From Sphingomonas hankyongi (lineage in GTDB: Bacteria > Pseudomonadota > Alphaproteobacteria > Sphingomonadales > Sphingomonadaceae): a stretch of DNA of 64,000 nt. How positions within the stretch are numbered: position 1 is the first letter of the stretch; every line of letters starts with the position of its first letter. The position numbers and the translations under genes are program-made. The stretch covers positions 496,001 through 560,000 of the forward strand of contig NZ_JAMGBE010000002.1 in NCBI RefSeq assembly GCF_023516575.1, written 5' to 3'. The notes beneath the pieces are model-generated. The model was not told the DNA's origin, did not search any database, and saw only the letters and a program-made list of their open reading frames with translations. Below are positions 60,190-64,000 of the stretch, piece by piece.

Positions 60190-61959
60190 ATGGCCCGGTG
60201 GCGCACAGCGTTGCTCCTTTGTTTGCTGTGCTTGGACTTTGGAGCCGCGCGTGCACAGGTGTCGAGCGAGCCGGGCCGCTCGATCGGCAAGGTGTCCACC
60301 CACGGAAAGCTCATCGTCGTCGAGTTGAACGAAAGCGCTCTGGGCAAGGCTCACCTGTTCGACCTCACTGGGCGAACGCTCCGCTTCACTCCGCAGCCTT
60401 CCGGCTACAAAGTCGAGAACGGGCCGCTACGGTGGGATCCGGACTTCGGCCCTCAACTCGCGGGCGCACGGGCGACATTGCACAACTTTGCATTTCCATT
60501 CGCAGGGCAATCGTGGAGCACATTCCTTGTCGGGACGAGCGGGTCGATCCGGTTCGGCGCGCAGGACGGCGTCAAGACCGACCCCTACGGCCACGCCGAG
60601 GCGGGGATCGTGCTGGACCGGTTCGACCAATTGGCGGAGGCAGCGGCCGGACTGATCGTAACGGCACCCGTCATCAGCGTGTTCCTGAAGCCCCGATTGT
60701 CCGGGCCCCGCTACCTCAAGGAATTCCCGGACCGGGCGGTCATCACCTGGGATTTGACCGAGCCCTATGGCAGCCTCCTGGATTTCACCTGGTTCAAGAC
60801 CGCCAATCGCTTCCAGGCCGTCATCCATCGCGACGGCTCCATCGACATGTCGTACGAGGAGATCGCGGCGAAGGACGCTATCGTTGGCGTCTTTCCGACG
60901 CCCGGCGATCCCGCGGCCGCGGTCCGATTTTCATCGGTCAGTCCGCATGACGGGCCGTTCCCGGCGCCTTACGAAGCCTTCCACTATCTCGCCAGGCCGA
61001 AGCCGCAGGACCTTTCCTGCACGGTCATTCGCGCGCTCGGTGACCGTTTCGACTTCCTCGCTTATTATTCGGATTTTCGCGTCGATACGCAGGAGGCTAG
61101 TCCGCCGAGTGACGGCCCGGTGGGCGGCAAGGTCAGCGGCATCGGCGACACGATGCACGACCAGTCCCCGCAGATCCTCCAGAGCCGCTGCACCAAAGGG
61201 AGATTTCAACTGGGCTATGCCGAACCGGTCTTCGTCGGCGCCAATGAAATGCAGAAGCGACCGCCGCCCGAAGCAGCCGCCGCCAACAGTCACGAGATCG
61301 CTTTCTACACCCCGCAGCTCGCCGGGTCCTCGCTGGGCAGACAGGCGCTCCCGTACAATTACGCGATCGGACACCTGGGACATGAAGTCGGCCACCGTTG
61401 GTCGGCTTATGCCACCGCGAAGGTCAACGGTAAGACCATCCGTCTGGGACCGTGGCCGCACTGGGCGCCAGGCCTGCAGGCGCCGGTCGCCTTCCCCTAT
61501 TCGCTGCCGCTCGAAGCCTCCACTTTGGGTGGGGGCGTGTGGCAGGACAATGTTGATGGCACCTATACGCAATTGCGCGACGGCTACTTCGTGCCGGCGA
61601 GCGGATATTCCTACCTCGACCTCTATTTGATGGGCCTCGCCTCACCCGCCGAAGTCCCCGGCTTCTTCATTCTCGATAATCTCGTGCGGATCGGCAGCGA
61701 CGTTGACGGACATGCGATTTTCAAGGCGAACCGGGTCAATGTCACGATCCGTGACGTGATCGCGGCCGAGGGCCCACGATTGCCTGGCGTGCATGTTTCG
61801 CAGCGAAGGTTCAACACGGGCATCGTGGTCGTCGTCGAACGTGGTCGCCGGCCGAGCGCGGCGCTCCTTACGCAGGCCGAGGGCGTCCGCCGGCGGTGGA
61901 TCGATTATTGGCGCATCGCGACGGGCCATCGGGCCGCCATGACCACGGATCCGCGCTAG
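60190..61959 (+). CDS. Exported HEVGH putative zinc metalloprotease (589 aa)
   Basis: A signal peptide (TALLLCLLCLDFGAARAQV) leads to a beta-rich region with LRWDPDFGPQLAGARATLHN and VITWDLTEPYGSLLDFTWFK. The HExxH zinc motif lies near residue 400 in GHLGHEVGHRWSAYATAKV, with YSYLDLYLMGLASPAEVPGF later as the likely third-ligand region. This architecture is seen in some unstudied exported proteins; a gluzincin-like peptidase is the best guess. Two Cys (about residues 280 and 334) flank the central region and may form a disulfide. Leaderless-type promoter just upstream. Confidence 0.7.
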   Translation: MARWRTALLLCLLCLDFGAARAQVSSEPGRSIGKVSTHGKLIVVELNESALGKAHLFDLTGRTLRFTPQPSGYKVENGPLRWDPDFGPQLAGARATLHNFAFPFAGQSWSTFLVGTSGSIRFGAQDGVKTDPYGHAEAGIVLDRFDQLAEAAAGLIVTAPVISVFLKPRLSGPRYLKEFPDRAVITWDLTEPYGSLLDFTWFKTANRFQAVIHRDGSIDMSYEEIAAKDAIVGVFPTPGDPAAAVRFSSVSPHDGPFPAPYEAFHYLARPKPQDLSCTVIRALGDRFDFLAYYSDFRVDTQEASPPSDGPVGGKVSGIGDTMHDQSPQILQSRCTKGRFQLGYAEPVFVGANEMQKRPPPEAAAANSHEIAFYTPQLAGSSLGRQALPYNYAIGHLGHEVGHRWSAYATAKVNGKTIRLGPWPHWAPGLQAPVAFPYSLPLEASTLGGGVWQDNVDGTYTQLRDGYFVPASGYSYLDLYLMGLASPAEVPGFFILDNLVRIGSDVDGHAIFKANRVNVTIRDVIAAEGPRLPGVHVSQRRFNTGIVVVVERGRRPSAALLTQAEGVRRRWIDYWRIATGHRAAMTTDPR

Positions 61960-61981
61960 CTGTTCGGGGCCGGCCGCGGAC

Positions 61982-62010
61982 GTGACGCTGTAATGGATTG
62001 CCGCTAGGCG
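61982..62010 (+). promoter_or_regulatory. Putative promoter of the LOG gene, leaderless type
   Basis: GTGACG (61982-61987), 17-nt spacer, TAGGCG (62005-62010), 7 nt to the ATG. Nearly the same 28-bp sequence as before the gene at 60190. Confidence 0.5.
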
Positions 62011-62017
62011 GCTTGCG

Positions 62018-62920
62018 ATGACCAAGCCCCTTCCGCCCAAGCGCATATTCCCGTCGTCGAAAGTCGACGCAAAAGCCGCCGAGCACGTCCCATCCATCCC
62101 GCAGACGGAAAGCCCTGCGTACAAGCTCGCTTTCCAGGATAGCGAATTCCTGCTTCGCGAGGATCTTCGTCCCGTACGCTTCCAGCTGGAACTGCTTAAG
62201 CCCGAGCTGCTCCTGAACGAAGCGAAGATTGCTTCGACGTTCGTTTTCTATGGATCTGCCCGGATACCAGCACCCGAAGCAGCGGACGCCCTTATCGCGG
62301 CGGCGACGAATGACGAGCAGCACGCGGTTGCCGAGAGATTGAAGGCCAAGTCACGGTATTACGAAGTTGCCCGCGCGCTCGCCCGGCTCGCGAGCAGGGC
62401 CGGCGGTAAGGACGAAGAGGGCAACCGCCATTTCGTCGTCTGCTCCGGCGGCGGACCATCGATTATGGAGGCCGCCAATCGTGGCGCGGTCGAAGAGGGC
62501 GAGGAGACGATCGGCCTAAACATCGTCTTGCCCCACGAGCAGCTGCCCAACCGATATGTCACTCCGGACCTCAGCTTCCAGTTTCACTATTTCGCACTGC
62601 GGAAGATGCATTTCCTCCTGCGCGCGCGCGCGGTGGCCGTATTCCCCGGCGGCTACGGGACCTTCGACGAATTGTTCGAGCTGCTGACGCTCATTCAGAC
62701 GGGCAAGGTTCGCCCCCTGCCGATACTGCTTTTCGGGAAGGACTTCTGGAGCCGCATGGTCAACTTCCAGGGGCTGGCCGACGAAGGCGTGATCTCACCG
62801 CACGATTTGGACCTCATCCATTGGAGCGAGGACGCGCAGGAGGCTTGGGACTTCGTCACGCGCTTCTACGAGCGCGGCGAGGACAAGGACGAGGAAAGCT
62901 CCGTCGCCGACGGGAGCTAG
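62018..62920 (+). CDS. LOG-family nucleotide 5'-monophosphate phosphoribohydrolase
   Basis: A 300-residue LOG/TIGR00730-family protein. Signatures: VVCSGGGPSIMEAANRGAVE and the active-site motif FPGGYGTFDELFELLTLIQT (PGGxGTxxE). An N-terminal extension of about 90 residues (LSFQ/SEFLLREDLRPVRFQLE) is typical of the longer bacterial subgroup. These enzymes cleave the N-glycosidic bond of nucleoside monophosphates and can yield cytokinins, though the native substrate is often unknown. Confidence 0.88.
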   Translation: MTKPLPPKRIFPSSKVDAKAAEHVPSIPQTESPAYKLAFQDSEFLLREDLRPVRFQLELLKPELLLNEAKIASTFVFYGSARIPAPEAADALIAAATNDEQHAVAERLKAKSRYYEVARALARLASRAGGKDEEGNRHFVVCSGGGPSIMEAANRGAVEEGEETIGLNIVLPHEQLPNRYVTPDLSFQFHYFALRKMHFLLRARAVAVFPGGYGTFDELFELLTLIQTGKVRPLPILLFGKDFWSRMVNFQGLADEGVISPHDLDLIHWSEDAQEAWDFVTRFYERGEDKDEESSVADGS

Positions 62921-62922
62921 GC

Positions 62923-63588
62923 TTAGGGCTTCTTGGCCTCGGCGGGAGCGGCCTCGCCGGTCGGCGGACCCTTGCCCTGCGGCTCCTTTTCCGCAGTCTG
63001 CGGGCCGTTGTTCGGACCCGTTCCGGGCTTCTCGGCGGAAGCGTCCGTGGTTTCGGCTGGCGCAGCCGGAAGCGGCTGCGGTGCATCGCTCTTGGTGTTG
63101 AGGAAGGCGATCACGTTGGCGCGATCCTGCGGATTGCTGATGCCGGCGAAGGTCATCTTGGTGCCCGGCGCGAACGCCTTGGGGCTATGCAGCCAGGCGC
63201 CCAGCGTATCCCAGCTCCAGTTGCCGCCCTTTTCCGCAAGCGCCGGCGAGAAAGCAAAGCCTTTGCCCTTGCCGACCGGCTCGCCGAGGATGCCCCAGAG
63301 GTTCGGGCCGAGCTGGTTCGCCCCGCCCTTCTCGGCATTGTGGCAGGCCGTGCACTTGTTGAAGACTTGCTGGCCCTTGGCCGGGTCGGCGCTCGCCAGG
63401 TAGAAAGCGATCGGCTTCTCAGCCTCTGCCGCGCCACCTTCACCCTCAAGCTGTACGCCCTCGATCGGATAGCCCATCTTCTCGGGCCGTTCGCTGTGGA
63501 ACACCTCGCTCGCTACGATGGACGAACCGAGTGCGACAATGCCCGCGAACAGCACCCAGCCGGCAATGGTGTTGAAACGATCGTCCAT
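62923..63588 (-). CDS. Membrane-anchored class I cytochrome c
   Basis: A 221-residue protein: N-terminal anchor helix (TIAGWVLFAGIVALGSSIVA), then a periplasmic heme c domain with NKCTACHNAEKGG (CxxCH) and the distal Met in GTKMTFAGISN. The tail is Pro/Ala/Glu-rich (TTDASAEKPGTGPNNGP) and disordered. It matches the CycM/c552-like electron carriers linking bc1 to terminal oxidases. Only 2 nt separates its end from the LOG stop. Confidence 0.93.
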   Translation of the reverse strand: MDDRFNTIAGWVLFAGIVALGSSIVASEVFHSERPEKMGYPIEGVQLEGEGGAAEAEKPIAFYLASADPAKGQQVFNKCTACHNAEKGGANQLGPNLWGILGEPVGKGKGFAFSPALAEKGGNWSWDTLGAWLHSPKAFAPGTKMTFAGISNPQDRANVIAFLNTKSDAPQPLPAAPAETTDASAEKPGTGPNNGPQTAEKEPQGKGPPTGEAAPAEAKKP

Positions 63589-63661
63589 GAATTTTCCCTG
63601 GTTTCTCGGAATGCGAGAGGGTTGGATATTGGCCGCCCTTTAGGGGCGACTTTGCCCATCT

Positions 63662-64000
63662 TCAAGCGGCGCGGCGTCGAGACGAGCGGTCGGTCAGGAA
63701 CGCCGCGACGGCCTTGCGATAAAGGGTCGGCAAGCCTGCATCCTCAAGTGTGTCCAGCGGCTGCCACCAGCCGTCGCCAATCGCAGAGGAACGGCGCTCG
63801 ATCCCAAGCTCCAGCGCGAAATGCGTAAAGATGTGGCGAACCGCTGGCCTCACCGGCAGCGGTCCATCCTGCCATTCGCTGCCCGGCAATGCCGCCATGC
63901 CGCCCAGCAACCCTTTTGCCGGGCGCCGCACTAGCCAGACGCAATCTCTCTGCTCGATCCAGTAGGCAACGCCATGACGCAGCGGGCGCACCCGCTTTGG
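63662..64000 (-). CDS. mutY: A/G-specific adenine glycosylase, C-terminal part (runs off the window)
   Basis: Minus-strand frame open to the window end. The visible part is the NUDIX-like 8-oxoG-recognition domain of MutY: VAYWIEQRDCVWLVRRPAKG, LLGGMAALPGSEW and IFTHFALELGIERR, with the final PTLYRKAVAAFL. MutY removes adenine mispaired with 8-oxoguanine. The catalytic HhH and 4Fe-4S domains lie beyond 64000. Confidence 0.88.
   Translation of the reverse strand, partial: PKRVRPLRHGVAYWIEQRDCVWLVRRPAKGLLGGMAALPGSEWQDGPLPVRPAVRHIFTHFALELGIERRSSAIGDGWWQPLDTLEDAGLPTLYRKAVAAFLTDRSSRRRAA

Overview
The window is a high-GC chromosomal segment of an alphaproteobacterium, most likely Sphingomonadales (Sphingomonas or Sphingomicrobium type). 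The call rests on the gene set: a DUF3035 (BamF-type) lipoprotein beside lspA, an Mrp-hflK-hflC-Do protease cluster, LigD in PE-ligase-polymerase order beside Ku, and promoters with TTGNCN and TAGNNC boxes. No species can be named from the sequence alone.

Region 1 (1-7.2 kb). A DUF4440-type lipoprotein, a GST, a TIR-TPR protein, a TonB-type protein with a tiny membrane protein behind it, and an antitoxin/Doc pair whose toxin is frameshifted in its catalytic motif. Next comes the rpsM-rpsK-rpoA operon on the minus strand, ending in three tandem hairpins, the last a textbook terminator. rplQ, which usually follows rpoA, is absent.

Region 2 (7.2-35.6 kb) is core metabolism and envelope upkeep. 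It holds ribF; the overlapping ileS-lspA-bamF run; sseA, queF and an OPT transporter; a long minus-strand run from hflK-hflC through a Do protease to a HerA-like ATPase; Mrp; pmbA and ubiA; rsmE, gshA, a prolyl aminopeptidase and an M20 peptidase; and the ku-ligD NHEJ operon, preceded by a sequence resembling an EcfG general-stress promoter.

Region 3 (35.7-52.6 kb). tRNA-Gly and tRNA-Tyr are followed by a 16.6-kb genomic island. The 3' 60 bp of the tRNA-Tyr locus recurs exactly at 52574-52633, beside an integrase gene, so these are the two attachment sites. The left three quarters (36.2-47.4 kb) carries a symporter, a sensor kinase and response regulator, secreted repeat and RTX proteins, small orphan genes with a common leader, a Crp-type regulator and a degraded integrase. 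It also holds at least eleven copies of a ~30-bp imperfect palindrome, seen in every sizeable gap and not noticed outside. The right quarter (47.5-52.6 kb) lacks the palindrome and is a recombination module: a serine recombinase, a three-gene ATGA-chained unit (58-aa HTH protein, zinc-ribbon HTH protein, tyrosine recombinase), a MerR-like protein and the island integrase.

Region 4 (52.6-64 kb) returns to core genes: an outer-membrane protein, a LuxR-type HTH protein, a TrmH-family methyltransferase, an AlkA-type glycosylase, a pirin, CreD, a large exported HEVGH putative metalloprotease, a LOG-family protein, a membrane-anchored cytochrome c and the 3' end of mutY.

Recurrent themes are start/stop overlaps (ATGA, GTGA, TGATG), convergent genes sharing stop codons, and several genes whose -10 box lies 6-8 nt before the start codon, which suggests leaderless mRNAs. 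All database-type calls come from motif recognition by eye.
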